Below are positions 44,085 through 53,232 of a DNA stretch of 64,000 nucleotides, one piece after another. Position numbers and translations under genes: made by a program. Origin of the DNA: Mycobacterium sp. PSTR-4-N (lineage in GTDB: Bacteria > Actinomycetota > Actinomycetes > Mycobacteriales > Mycobacteriaceae). The notes below the pieces were generated by a model that did no database searches, had not been told where the DNA came from, and saw nothing but the letters and a program-made list of their open reading frames with translations. Each line of letters starts with the position of its first letter. Within the stretch, counting starts at the first letter, position 1. Location: contig NZ_JAKRFN010000020.1 in the NCBI RefSeq assembly GCF_022348085.1, forward strand, positions 1-64,000, in the 5' to 3' direction.

Positions 44085-46456
44085 TGATCACCGACGAGGC
44101 CTTCCCGGTCGAGCCGTGGCAGATCCGCGAAACCCAGCTCGTGTTCGACCTGCTGCCGCAGACCGAGTCGATCTTCGCCCTGTCCAACGGCCACATCGGC
44201 TTACGCGGCAACCTCGACGAGGGCGAACCCTTCGGGCTGCCCGGCACCTACCTCAACGGGTTCTACGAGACACGGCCACTGCCCTACGCCGAAGCCGGGT
44301 TCGGCTATCCCGAGGACGGTCAGTCGATCGTCGACGTGACCAACGGGAAGCTGATCCGCCTGCTGGTCGAGGACGAACCGTTCGACGTCCGCTACGGCCA
44401 CCTGCTGTCCCACGAGCGGGTGCTCGACATGCGGGCCGGCACCCTGACCCGGGACGTCGAGTGGAAATCGCCCGCGGGTAAGCACATTCGCGTGACCTCG
44501 GTGCGGCTGGTGTCACTGGCGCAGCGTGGGCTGGCCGCGATCGAGTACATCGTCGAGGCGGTCGACGATCCGGTGCGCGTCACCCTGCAGTCCGAGCTGG
44601 TGGCCAACGAGGACCAGCCCGAGCCGTCTGACGATCCGCGGGTCGCGTCGGTGCTGAGGAAGCCGCTCGAGGCGATTCAGCACGAGGTCAGCGACAACGG
44701 TGCGGTCCTGATCCACCGCACCCGGACCAGCAACCTGATGATGGCCGCCGCGATGGACCACGTCGTCGACGCCCCCGGCCGCGTCGACATCAGCGGTGAC
44801 GCCGGAGGGGACTGGGCCCGCACCACCGTGGTCTGTGGACTGCAGCCCGGGGAAAAGCTGCGCCTGGTCAAGTATCTCGCGTACGGCTGGTCGAGCATCA
44901 GGTCCCGGCCCGCGCTGCGCGATCAGGTGGCCGCGGCCATCGCCGGAGCGCGCTACACCGGCTGGGACGGTCTGCTCGCCTCCCAGCGCGAGTACCTCGA
45001 CGACTTCTGGGACAGCGCGGACGTCGAGGTCGACGGTGACGCCGACTGCCAGCAGGCGGTGCGGTTCGGGCTGTTCCACGTGATACAGGCCAGTGCCCGC
45101 GCCGAACGTCGCGCGATCGCAGGCAAGGGCCTCACCGGCACCGGTTACGACGGCCACGCCTTCTGGGACACAGAGGGATTCGTGCTGCCGGTGCTCACCT
45201 ACACCGCACCCCACGCCGCCGCCGATGCACTGCGCTGGCGCTCCTCGACGCTGGATCTGGCCCGTGACCGCGCTGCCGAACTCGACCTGAAAGGTGCCAG
45301 CTTCCCGTGGCGCACCATCGCCGGCGAGGAGTGCTCCGCCTACTGGCCCGCCGGTACCGCCGCATTCCACGTCAACGCCGACATCGCGATGGCGTTCGAC
45401 CGCTACCGGGTGGTCACCGGCGACGACTCGCTGGAAAAGGAGTGCGGGCTGGCGGTTCTCGTGGAGACCGCCCGGCTGTGGTTGTCATTGGGACATCACG
45501 ACCGCAACGGGCTCTGGCGTATCGACGGCGTCACCGGCCCCGACGAGTACACCGCGGTGGTGCGTGACAACGTGTTCACCAACCTGATGGCGGCGAACAA
45601 CCTACGCATCGCGGCCAACGCGTGCCACCGAAACCCCGATGCTGCACGCGAACTCGGCGTGGACAACGAGGAGACCGCGGCGTGGCGAGATGCCGCCGAG
45701 GCCGTGCACATCCCGTACGACGACGAGCTCGGCGTGCACCCTCAGTGCGAGGGCTTCACGACGCTGCGGGAGTGGGATTTCTCGGCGAACGCCGAGTACC
45801 CCCTGCTGCTGCACGAACCGTATGTACGCCTCTACCCGTCGCAAGTGGTCAAGCAGGCGGATCTGGTGCTGGCCATGCAGTGGCAGAGCCACGCGTTCAC
45901 CCTCGAGCAGAAGGCCCGCAACGTCGACTACTACGAGAAGCGCACCACTCGTGACTCGTCTCTGTCGGCGTGCACCCAGGCGGTGATGTGCGCGGAGGTC
46001 GGCCATCTCGAGCTCGCGCACGACTACGCCTACGAGGCCGCGTTGATCGATCTGCGCAACCTGCACCACAACACCGGCGACGGGCTCCATCTGGCGTCGC
46101 TGGCGGGCAGCTGGACCGCACTCGTCGGCGGCTTCGGCGGGCTGCGCGACGACGAAGGCATGCTGAGCCTCAACCCGCATCTTCCCTCGGGAATCAAGCG
46201 ACTCTCGTTCCGCTTGCGCTGGCGCAACTTTCGCGTCACCGTCGAAGCCGACCACTCGTCGGTCACCTACACGCTGCGGGACGGACCGCACCATCGCCTG
46301 ACCATCAGCCACGCCGGCGAACCGCTGGAGATCAACACCGACTCGCCCACCACGGTGTCCGTCAAGCCGATCACCCCGCTGTTGCCGACGCCGACCCAGC
46401 CACCCGGGCGGGAGCCCATGCGCAGGCACTTGAAGAAATCAGACCTCGAGGCGTGA
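44081..46456 (+). CDS. Glycoside hydrolase family 65 protein (Rv3401-like, maltose/trehalose phosphorylase type)
   Basis: A 791-residue GH65 protein with the beta-sandwich N-terminus (ALSNGHIGLRGNLDEGEPFG) and an (alpha/alpha)6 barrel containing GHAFWDTEGFVLPVL. The catalytic acid motif GVTGPDEYT has Glu489. KQADLVLAMQWQ, the phosphate-loop-side region of phosphorylases, is followed by HTG and HLASLAGSW. The family phosphorolyses or hydrolyses alpha-glucosides such as trehalose, maltose or kojibiose. With the HAD/phosphoglucomutase partner, a phosphorolytic route giving beta-glucose-1-phosphate is likely. The end overlaps the KUP gene by 18 bases tail-to-tail. Confidence 0.88.
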   Translation: MMITDEAFPVEPWQIRETQLVFDLLPQTESIFALSNGHIGLRGNLDEGEPFGLPGTYLNGFYETRPLPYAEAGFGYPEDGQSIVDVTNGKLIRLLVEDEPFDVRYGHLLSHERVLDMRAGTLTRDVEWKSPAGKHIRVTSVRLVSLAQRGLAAIEYIVEAVDDPVRVTLQSELVANEDQPEPSDDPRVASVLRKPLEAIQHEVSDNGAVLIHRTRTSNLMMAAAMDHVVDAPGRVDISGDAGGDWARTTVVCGLQPGEKLRLVKYLAYGWSSIRSRPALRDQVAAAIAGARYTGWDGLLASQREYLDDFWDSADVEVDGDADCQQAVRFGLFHVIQASARAERRAIAGKGLTGTGYDGHAFWDTEGFVLPVLTYTAPHAAADALRWRSSTLDLARDRAAELDLKGASFPWRTIAGEECSAYWPAGTAAFHVNADIAMAFDRYRVVTGDDSLEKECGLAVLVETARLWLSLGHHDRNGLWRIDGVTGPDEYTAVVRDNVFTNLMAANNLRIAANACHRNPDAARELGVDNEETAAWRDAAEAVHIPYDDELGVHPQCEGFTTLREWDFSANAEYPLLLHEPYVRLYPSQVVKQADLVLAMQWQSHAFTLEQKARNVDYYEKRTTRDSSLSACTQAVMCAEVGHLELAHDYAYEAALIDLRNLHHNTGDGLHLASLAGSWTALVGGFGGLRDDEGMLSLNPHLPSGIKRLSFRLRWRNFRVTVEADHSSVTYTLRDGPHHRLTISHAGEPLEINTDSPTTVSVKPITPLLPTPTQPPGREPMRRHLKKSDLEA

Positions 46457-48316
46457 GCCGATGACGACGGTCCGCTCCAGTGGCAGCCCGAAGTAGGCGG
46501 CGGCATCGGAGGTGATGTAGGACGTGGCGATGAACAACCGGGTGCGCCACCGCGCCATCGATCGCCGATGTCCCTCGCACAGTTCGAGTTTCGACAAGAA
46601 GTAGGTCGCGTGCGCCAGGTCGAGCGGGCCTTCGGTCTGCTCGGGTTCGACCAGGCTCAGCGCCTTGGGCACGTTGATGTGTTCCATGTACCCGAACCGG
46701 GCCACCACGTGCACGATCCCGTGATCACTCGCGCCGAGCCGGTCGACGGTGATCCGTTCGGAATCCGGGACCCGCGGCACCGGCTCGGTGGTGAGAGTCA
46801 TGATCACCACATGGGTCGCCAGCACGTGGTTGTGTTCGACGTTGGCGCGCATGGACAGTGGTGCCGTGTCGTCGCCTCTGTTCAGGAAGACCGCCGTGCC
46901 GGGCAGTCTCACCAGCGGCGGATCCATCGTGGCCAGCCCGTCGATGAACTCCTGCATCGGGCCTTCGACGCGGCGCCGTTCCTCGGTCACGATGCCCCGG
47001 CCCCGCTGCCACGTCGTCATCACCACGAACGCGACGACGGCGATCAGCAGCGGCAGCCACGCGCCGTGCACCAGCTTGGTCATGTTGGCCGCGAAGAACA
47101 TCAGATTGACGGTCAACAACACCGCTCCACCGCCGAGCACCAGCCACAGCGGTGCTCCGGCGCGGGTCCGGGCGAGGTAGAGGAACAGCAGGGTGGTGAT
47201 CGTGATCGTGCCGGTGACCGCCATCCCGAACGCGTACGCCAGTGCCGAGGAGCTGCGGAACGCGAACACCAGGATCAACACCGCCACCATCAGCATCCCG
47301 TTGATCCAGGGCACGTAGACCTGGCCCATCGCGGTGGCCGACGTGTAGTGGATGCGCAGCCGCGGCAGGTATCCCAGCTTCGCGGCCTGCGACGCGACCG
47401 AGAACGCGCCGGTGATCACCGCCTGTGAGGCGATCACCGTGGCCGCGGTCGCCAGCACCACCATCGGGATGCGACCCCACCCGGGTACCAGAAGGAAAAA
47501 CGGTGCGGCGACGGCACGTTCGTCGGACAGCACCAGGGCGCCCTGCCCGAAGTAGTTCAGCGTGCAGGCCGGCAGCACCAGCCCCAGCCAGCCCACGGTG
47601 ATGGCTCTGCGGCCGAAGTGCCCCATGTCGGCGTACAGCGCCTCGGCGCCGGTGACCGCGAGCACGATCGCCGCGAGCGCGAAGAACGCGATGTGGAAAT
47701 GCTCGGACAGGAACTCCAGTGCGTGCGTCGGTGACAGCGCCCAGAGGATGTCGGGGTTGGCGGCGATGCCGCGGATGCCGCACGTACCGATCACGGCGAA
47801 CCACACGATCATCACCGGACCGAAGAACCGGCCGACGGTTTCGGTGCCACGCCGCTGCACGGAGAACAGGACCACGATGATGACCGCCGTCACCGGCACC
47901 ACGAAGTCGGCGAAGCCGGGGTCGATCACCTTGACACCCTCGACCGCCGAGAGCACCGAGATCGCCGGGGTGATCATGCTGTCGCCGAAGAACAGCGCCG
48001 CGCCGAACACTCCCAGCGCGGCCAGCACCGCGGACACTCGCCTCGCCCCCGACTCGGGGGGCTTCGAGAACTTCTTGACCAGCGTGATCAGCGCCATGAT
48101 GCCGCCCTCACCGTGGTTGTCGGCGCGCATCACCAGCGTGACGTAGGTGAACGTCACGATCATCATCACCGACCAGAAGATCAACGACACCACGCCGTAG
48201 ACATGTGGGCGGGACACCGGCACCGGGTGCGGGTCGTGGGGGTCGAAGACGGTGGCGAGTGTGTAGATCGGGCTGGTGCCGATGTCGCCGAACACCACAC
48301 CGAGTGCGCCGACCAC
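46439..48316 (-). CDS. kup: KUP-family potassium uptake transporter
   Basis: A protein of about 625 residues with roughly twelve membrane segments and a cytosolic C-terminal domain. KUP hallmarks are GVVFGDIGTSPIYTL near the start and VMRADNHGEGGIMALITLV. GTG at 48316 gives a product starting only 5-6 residues before the conserved GVVFGDIG, which is short for KUP. The in-frame CTG at 48367 (product STITENTGRHPLRPAIVVGALG) would give a family-like N-terminus, but it lacks a ribosome site and no other start codon lies between it and an upstream stop. Confidence 0.88.
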   Translation of the reverse strand: MVGALGVVFGDIGTSPIYTLATVFDPHDPHPVPVSRPHVYGVVSLIFWSVMMIVTFTYVTLVMRADNHGEGGIMALITLVKKFSKPPESGARRVSAVLAALGVFGAALFFGDSMITPAISVLSAVEGVKVIDPGFADFVVPVTAVIIVVLFSVQRRGTETVGRFFGPVMIVWFAVIGTCGIRGIAANPDILWALSPTHALEFLSEHFHIAFFALAAIVLAVTGAEALYADMGHFGRRAITVGWLGLVLPACTLNYFGQGALVLSDERAVAAPFFLLVPGWGRIPMVVLATAATVIASQAVITGAFSVASQAAKLGYLPRLRIHYTSATAMGQVYVPWINGMLMVAVLILVFAFRSSSALAYAFGMAVTGTITITTLLFLYLARTRAGAPLWLVLGGGAVLLTVNLMFFAANMTKLVHGAWLPLLIAVVAFVVMTTWQRGRGIVTEERRRVEGPMQEFIDGLATMDPPLVRLPGTAVFLNRGDDTAPLSMRANVEHNHVLATHVVIMTLTTEPVPRVPDSERITVDRLGASDHGIVHVVARFGYMEHINVPKALSLVEPEQTEGPLDLAHATYFLSKLELCEGHRRSMARWRTRLFIATSYITSDAAAYFGLPLERTVVIGSRLEV

Positions 48317-48368
48317 GATGGCCGGGCGGAGTGGATGACGACCAGTGTTCTCGGTGATAGTGGACAGT

Positions 48369-49157
48369 GTGACCGACGCGGTGGCAGACGCACTCGATGC
48401 GCTCTATGCGGCGCGCCCCGAGGACTTCACCGCGCGCCGGAAAGAGCTGGCGGCGGCGGCCAAGCGTGCCGGTGACGGCTCCGCCGCGAAACAGATCGGC
48501 GGCAGCCGTAAACCCACCGCCGCGGCGTGGGTGGTGAACCTGCTGGCGCTCACGAGCACCGCGCGAACACGATTGGCCGACCTGCGCGCGCGGTTGCGGG
48601 ATGCGCACGCGGCGATGGACGGTGAGGCGATCCGCGCCCTGACCTCCGAGCAGCGCCGCCTCGTCGAGGAACTGAGCCGGGCGGGTTTCGCCGCCGCCGG
48701 GATCACCGAGCCGTCGCCAGGGATGCGCGACGATGTCGTGTCCACCCTGCAAGCCGCGGTCGCCGACCCGGACGTGCTCGCTCGATTGGGTCGGCTGACC
48801 AAGGCCGAGCAGTGGTCGGGCTTCGGTGACTTCGGCGTCGCGACGGCGGTGACGGCCACGCGTGGCCCGGGCCGACCCGTGCCGCGGGCCGCCCCGGCCC
48901 GGCCGGTGACGTCGCCGGCGCTCACAGCGGCACTGGCCCGGCAGGCCGACGCCGATTCCGCTCTGTCGGAGCTGCAGTCCGATCTGGCCGCGGCCCGGTT
49001 GCGCGCCGAGGACGCGCGGCGCCGCCTCGCCGCCGCCGAAGAGGCGCTCGGCGCAGCCGAAACGGCGCTGCGCGCCGCAGAAGACGCCTACTCGGCCGGC
49101 AAGCACGCGAGCCGGGAGGCCGCAGCGGCCGTCAGGGCCGCGAGATCAGCGCGCTGA
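48369..49157 (+). CDS. Conserved actinobacterial protein with C-terminal coiled coil, unknown function
   Basis: About 262 residues. The N-terminus YAARPEDFTARRKELAAAAK, then a basic SRKPTAAAWVVNLLA, recur in a family of uncharacterised actinobacterial proteins. The C-terminal 80 residues are an Ala/Arg/Glu-rich heptad region (LQSDLAAARLRAEDARRRLA) predicted to be coiled coil. No membrane segment or catalytic motif is visible. GTG at 48369 is one of several possible starts (48345, 48357). Divergent from kup. Confidence 0.65.
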   Translation: MTDAVADALDALYAARPEDFTARRKELAAAAKRAGDGSAAKQIGGSRKPTAAAWVVNLLALTSTARTRLADLRARLRDAHAAMDGEAIRALTSEQRRLVEELSRAGFAAAGITEPSPGMRDDVVSTLQAAVADPDVLARLGRLTKAEQWSGFGDFGVATAVTATRGPGRPVPRAAPARPVTSPALTAALARQADADSALSELQSDLAAARLRAEDARRRLAAAEEALGAAETALRAAEDAYSAGKHASREAAAAVRAARSAR

Positions 49158-49204
49158 TTCCCGCTACCCTGGGCCCAGGCATCCACACAGGGGAGGCACG
49201 GGAG

Positions 49205-49510
49205 ATGAAGCTTCGAGTGCTGCCGTATGTCACCGTCGAGGTGGACGACCGGCTCCAGCGCAGAATGCGGCGCGCCGGGGAGCGGTGGCGGCTGAACATG
49301 CGGGCCTACCTGCTCAGCGCGGCCGACGACGTCGACACGGCCGTGGACACCGCCGGGGATCGGGTGCGCGGGTTGTGTGACCGCGCCGTCAACCGGATCG
49401 ACTCCGTGGCGGCCACCGTCACCGACAGGATCGCACCGGAACCGCAGGCGCAGCCGGCGCCGCAGGAGCGGCCCCGGCTGCGGGTGGTCAAGGGCGAGCG
49501 CGCCAGCTAG
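49205..49510 (+). CDS. Small hypothetical protein, basic/amphipathic
   Basis: A 101-residue protein with a strand-like start (KLRVLPYVTVEVDDRL), an Arg-rich amphipathic helix and a Pro/Gln-rich tail ending RLRVVKGERAS. GGGAGGCACGGGAG before the ATG is a strong ribosome site, which favours a real gene. No domain recognised. Follows the coiled-coil protein gene by 47 bases, probably in one transcript. Confidence 0.6.
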   Translation: MKLRVLPYVTVEVDDRLQRRMRRAGERWRLNMRAYLLSAADDVDTAVDTAGDRVRGLCDRAVNRIDSVAATVTDRIAPEPQAQPAPQERPRLRVVKGERAS

Positions 49511-49517
49511 CAGCCGG

Positions 49518-49856
49518 CTACGTTCGCACCCGACCGGTCCGGCCGCCGACGAAGAACGAGCCGGCGAGCACGACCAGGCCGACGACGGCCACCGGGATGG
49601 ACCAGGAGCGCCGCGACGACAGCGCCGATTCGCATTCGGCGACGAAATCCTTGTGGGGGATGAGCTCGTTCAGGACGGGCAGGTTGGCCGGGTTCTGCCC
49701 GTCGACGTCTCGCGCTTGCGACAGATCCGAGGCGATCGCGTTGCCACACCCGATGTCACCCTGCGGCCCGGGCACCGACACCGGCACGAGTAGCGCGATG
49801 ACTCCGACGAGCAAGACCACCGCGCCGACGAGCATGACCAATCTCCGCAGATTCAT
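49518..49856 (-). CDS. Small membrane protein with two predicted membrane segments
   Basis: A 112-residue protein: N-terminal hydrophobic segment (about 6-28), an extracytoplasmic loop with two cysteines (IGCGNAIASDL and VAECESALSS) that could form a disulfide, and a second hydrophobic segment (about 87-107) with a basic tail. Conserved small proteins like this occur in mycobacteria without known role. It converges on the preceding small gene with 7 bases between stops. Confidence 0.62.
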   Translation of the reverse strand: MNLRRLVMLVGAVVLLVGVIALLVPVSVPGPQGDIGCGNAIASDLSQARDVDGQNPANLPVLNELIPHKDFVAECESALSSRRSWSIPVAVVGLVVLAGSFFVGGRTGRVRT

Positions 49857-49958
49857 GGCGCAGGGAGTGCCCAGTTCCGCGGAGCTGAAACAAGATCGAT
49901 CTCCGGCACGCGCCGAGCCGGGTGGGCAGCAGGCCCTCCGATGTGCTGTCCTAGTCGG

Positions 49959-50885
49959 GTGATCGGCCATGGTGTGACCGTCCTGCTGTCGTTGTTGGCG
50001 GCGGTGTTTCTGGCCATCGGCATCGTGGTGCGGCAGCGGGCCACCCTCGACGTGCCGGCCGAGCACGGCGTCAGCTCGGTGATGGTGCTGACGCTGATCC
50101 GCAGACCGCTGTGGTGGGCGGGAACCGCGGCGGCGGTCGCCGGCTATGTGTTCCAGGCGCTCGCGCTGGCCAACGGGTCGCTGCTCCTCGTGCAGCCGAT
50201 CCTGGTGTCGGCACTGCTGTTCGCGCTGCCGCTGTCGGCCCGTCTGGCGCATCGCCGGGTGACCCGGGCGGAGTGGGCGTGGGCGCTGCTGCTCACCGCG
50301 GCGCTGGCGGTGTTCGTGGTGCTCGCCAAACCCAGCCCCGGTGACTACGAGGCGTCACTCGGGACGTCGGCGATCGTCGCCGTCGTGTGCACGGTGTTGG
50401 TGATGGCCTGCGTCGTGGTCGCCCTGCGCAGTGCCGACTGGCGGCGCGCGGTGCTGCTCGCCGTCGCGGTGGGTGTGCTGTTCGGCGTCGTCGCCGTGTT
50501 GACGAAGTTGGTCATGCACGTCCTGATCCACGAGGGATTCCTCGCCGTCCTGGTCACACCGGTGCCCTACCTGTTGGTGGTGCTCGGGGTGATCGCGGTA
50601 CTGCTGCAGCAGTCGGCGTTCCACGCCGGCTCCCTGCAGACGTCGGTGCCGACGATGCTGACGCTGGAGCCGGTGATCGCGGTCGTGCTCGGGGCGGTCG
50701 TGCTCGGCGAGCACCTGGACGTCGGCCGCCTCGACGCGGTGGCGCTGGCGATCTCGACGCTGGCGATGGCGGCCGGCACGATCGCGCTGGGCCGCGACGA
50801 AGGTGCCTACGAGGAACAACTGATCGCACCCGCCGACGCCGAGTCCGCGGGGTCTGTCGGTCAGGCCGCCTCGGGCACCGAGTAG
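49959..50885 (+). CDS. DMT-superfamily (EamA/NIPA-like) membrane transporter
   Basis: About 308 residues with nine to ten hydrophobic segments in the two-repeat layout of drug/metabolite transporters, for example LLSLLAAVFLAIGIVVRQ and LTLEPVIAVVLGAVVLGEHL, the latter being the C-terminal EamA motif. Substrate unknown. GTG at 49959 gives a natural start; ATG at 49941 adds six residues. The last 25 bases overlap the end of the convergent sigma-factor gene. Confidence 0.78.
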   Translation: MIGHGVTVLLSLLAAVFLAIGIVVRQRATLDVPAEHGVSSVMVLTLIRRPLWWAGTAAAVAGYVFQALALANGSLLLVQPILVSALLFALPLSARLAHRRVTRAEWAWALLLTAALAVFVVLAKPSPGDYEASLGTSAIVAVVCTVLVMACVVVALRSADWRRAVLLAVAVGVLFGVVAVLTKLVMHVLIHEGFLAVLVTPVPYLLVVLGVIAVLLQQSAFHAGSLQTSVPTMLTLEPVIAVVLGAVVLGEHLDVGRLDAVALAISTLAMAAGTIALGRDEGAYEEQLIAPADAESAGSVGQAASGTE

Positions 50886-51436
50886 CCGACGGAGGCCGCG
50901 ACGTCGCGCAGCGCCAGCCGCAGCCGCAGCCGGCCGCGGTGCAGGCGCGACATCACGGTGCCGATCGGGATGTCGAGCCGGGTGGCGATCTCGCGGAACG
51001 CCAGGCCCTCGATGTCGGCGTAGTAGACCGCGGTGCGGTACTTCTCGGGCAGGGAATGCATCGCCGCCGCGATCGCCGGGTCGCCGATGAGCGCCAGCAC
51101 CTGTTCTTCGGGGGAGCCCGCGACGCCCGCGCGTCGATGGTGGCTCAGCAGTTGGCGTTCGGAGAACTCGTCGGTGAACTCCAGGGCCGGCCGCCGCTGC
51201 GCCTTGCGGTGCTCGCTGATGTGCGCGTTGACCATGATGCGGTACAGCCACCCCGCCAGGTTGGTGCCCTCACAGAACCCGTCGAATGCCGCGAACGCCT
51301 TGGCAGCCGTCTCCTGCAGGAGATCCTCGGCACTGACGGGGTCGCGGGTCAGCCGCACCGCATGCCCGCGCAGCTGCCGCAGCAGCGGCACCGCGTCGCG
51401 TTCGAATCGTTCGGTGAGCTGGCGGCGATCGGTCAT
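50861..51436 (-). CDS. ECF RNA polymerase sigma factor, SigH-like
   Basis: A 191-residue group IV sigma factor. Region 2 is RLTRDPVSAEDLLQETAAKA with FCEGTNLAGWLYRIMVN, and region 4 is LPEKYRTAVYYADIEGLAFR followed by IATRLDIPIGTVMSRLHRGR. These closely follow mycobacterial SigH, which controls oxidative and heat stress. SigH is normally followed by the anti-sigma RshA; no zinc-binding anti-sigma gene lies on either side here, so this is probably a SigH paralogue. ATG at 51436 is preferred over an upstream start at 51535. Confidence 0.87.
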   Translation of the reverse strand: MTDRRQLTERFERDAVPLLRQLRGHAVRLTRDPVSAEDLLQETAAKAFAAFDGFCEGTNLAGWLYRIMVNAHISEHRKAQRRPALEFTDEFSERQLLSHHRRAGVAGSPEEQVLALIGDPAIAAAMHSLPEKYRTAVYYADIEGLAFREIATRLDIPIGTVMSRLHRGRLRLRLALRDVAASVGYSVPEAA

Positions 51437-51550
51437 CGGGGCTCCTCGGCGTGCGTGGATGTTGCCCTCGACTCTTCCGCCGGGACACGCACCGCGTCTG
51501 CCCGGCTGACCCCCAACCGCACGGCGGACAACCACCGCGGCCTCTACCGG

Positions 51551-51964
51551 CTAACCCCCACCCCAGGACGCCCAGCGGTGAATCCGGATGCTGATCACGG
51601 GCCCGTCGAGCGCGACCCGTTCGTACTGCGGGTACTTCGCGCGCAGGGCAGCGTACCCCGCCGTCACCGTGTGGCCGGCCCGGTGGATCGTCGCCGTGCC
51701 GTCCGCGCGCACCCACCACAGCTGCGACCAGTCGTCGTCGTAGTGCTCGACCAGCAGGCTCACCTCGGGCCGGTGCGCGATGTTGTCCAGCCGGCGCAGC
51801 CGCTGCGTCGACTTGGGTTTCGCGTCGACGGCGGTGAACACCATGTCGTCTCGACCGGGAGCCATCGCGAACACCACCGGGACGACGTGCGGGGCGCCGT
51901 CGGGCCGCACGGTGGCGAGCACCGCCACCGGCGCGCGGGCGAATGCGGTGACCGGCCCGGACAT
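51551..51964 (-). CDS. PPOX-class F420-dependent oxidoreductase (TIGR03668-type)
   Basis: A 137-residue split-barrel protein: PVAVLATVRPDGAPHVVPVV, FTAVDAKPKSTQRLRRLDNI, then VSLLVEHYDDDWSQLWWVR. These are characteristic of small deazaflavin (F420)-dependent PPOX-like proteins abundant in mycobacteria. ATG at 51964 has AGGTGAGC before it; a longer start at 52048 would reach into the divergent promoter. Substrate unknown. Confidence 0.82.
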   Translation of the reverse strand: MSGPVTAFARAPVAVLATVRPDGAPHVVPVVFAMAPGRDDMVFTAVDAKPKSTQRLRRLDNIAHRPEVSLLVEHYDDDWSQLWWVRADGTATIHRAGHTVTAGYAALRAKYPQYERVALDGPVISIRIHRWASWGGG

Positions 51965-52005
51965 GCTCACCTGCTCAACCCTAGGCGCGAGCAGCACCGC
52001 CAGGT

Positions 52006-52011
52006 TATGGT
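52006..52011 (+). promoter_or_regulatory. Weak candidate -10 for the ABC importer operon
   Basis: TATGGT fits TANNNT and lies 71 bases before the start of the binding-protein gene in the divergent region. No clear -35 is present. Alternative sites cannot be excluded. Confidence 0.25.
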
Positions 52012-52082
52012 TCACCGCGATGACACGGCCAGGTAATCGCTGCGCCACTGCGCCGCCTCCTGCTCACCGGAAGGTCTCAACC

Positions 52083-53231
52083 ATGCCCTCTGCCAACACC
52101 ACTGGACGACTGTCCCGGTTCCTCGTCTGCGCCGCCTCCGCACTGCTGGTCGTCGGTGCCGCCGCATGTGCCCCGCCGGAGAAGAACGACTCCGGCTCTC
52201 AGACGCAGTCCGGTGTCAAGGCCGCCGAGGCCACCTCGGCCGCCGACTTCGGCGGCATGGACGGCCTGGTCGAGGCGGCCAAGGGCGAGGGTGAGCTCAA
52301 TGTGATTGCGCTGCCACCGGATTGGGCCAACTACGGGGCGATCATCAAGGCCTTCTCCGACAAGTACGGCATCAAGGTCAATTCCGCGCAACCCGATGCG
52401 TCGAGCCAGGACGAGATCAACGCGGCCAACCAGCAGAAGGGCCGCAGCAGCGCGCCGGACGTGTTCGACCTCGGCCAGTCCGTCGCGCTGGCCAACACCG
52501 CGATGTTCGCGCCGTACAAGGTGGCGACGTTCGACGACATCCCGGCCGCGTTCAAGGATCCGAACGGGACGTGGGTCAACGACTACGGCGGTTACATGTC
52601 GATCGGATTCGACTCGGCAAAGGTGCCGCCGGTGACGAATGTCAACGATCTGCTCAAGCCGGAGTACCAGGGCAAGGTCGCGCTCAACGGCGACCCCACC
52701 CAGGCGGGCGCGGCGTTCTCCGGTGTGCTGATGGTGGCGTTGTCGCAGGGCGGTTCGGCCGACGACATCGCCCCCGGAGTCGAGTTCTTCCGCAAGCTCA
52801 AGCAGGCGGGCAACTTCCTGCCGGTCGATCCCACCCCCGCAACCATCGAGTCGGGGCAGACCCCTGTCGTGATCGACTGGAACTACACGAATTCCGCTGA
52901 GACCAAGAAGCTTCCGTCCTGGACGGTGCTGGTGCCGCCGAACGCCGCGGTCGCCGGGTACTACTACCAGGCGATCAACAAGGAGGCACCGCATCCGGCG
53001 GCCGCGCGACTGTGGCAGGAGTTCCTCTACAGCGACGAGGGGCAGAACCTCTACGCTGCGGGCGGCGTCCGCCCCGTTCGCGCCGACACCATGATCGCCG
53101 ACAAGACGCTGGACGCCGAGGTCGCCAAGGCCTTGCCGGTGGTCGACGGGCCGGTCACGGTGCCGACCCCGCAGCAGACGGAAGCGGCCTCGAAGTACCT
53201 GTCGGAGAACTGGGCTGCCGCGGTTGGCTGA
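52083..53231 (+). CDS. ABC importer substrate-binding lipoprotein (polyamine/Fe/phosphonate type)
   Basis: A 382-residue family-1 solute-binding protein with lipobox GAAAC (Cys29). The mature lobe features LVEAAKGEGELNVIALPPDW at the start, PDVFDLGQSVALANTAMF, and a C-terminal AARLWQEFLYSDEGQNLYAAGG typical of PotD/FbpA/AEP-binding relatives. ATG at 52083 has GGAAGG upstream. First of four genes for a complete importer. The ligand class cannot be narrowed further from sequence. Confidence 0.87.
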   Translation: MPSANTTGRLSRFLVCAASALLVVGAAACAPPEKNDSGSQTQSGVKAAEATSAADFGGMDGLVEAAKGEGELNVIALPPDWANYGAIIKAFSDKYGIKVNSAQPDASSQDEINAANQQKGRSSAPDVFDLGQSVALANTAMFAPYKVATFDDIPAAFKDPNGTWVNDYGGYMSIGFDSAKVPPVTNVNDLLKPEYQGKVALNGDPTQAGAAFSGVLMVALSQGGSADDIAPGVEFFRKLKQAGNFLPVDPTPATIESGQTPVVIDWNYTNSAETKKLPSWTVLVPPNAAVAGYYYQAINKEAPHPAAARLWQEFLYSDEGQNLYAAGGVRPVRADTMIADKTLDAEVAKALPVVDGPVTVPTPQQTEAASKYLSENWAAAVG

Positions 53232-53232
53232 C

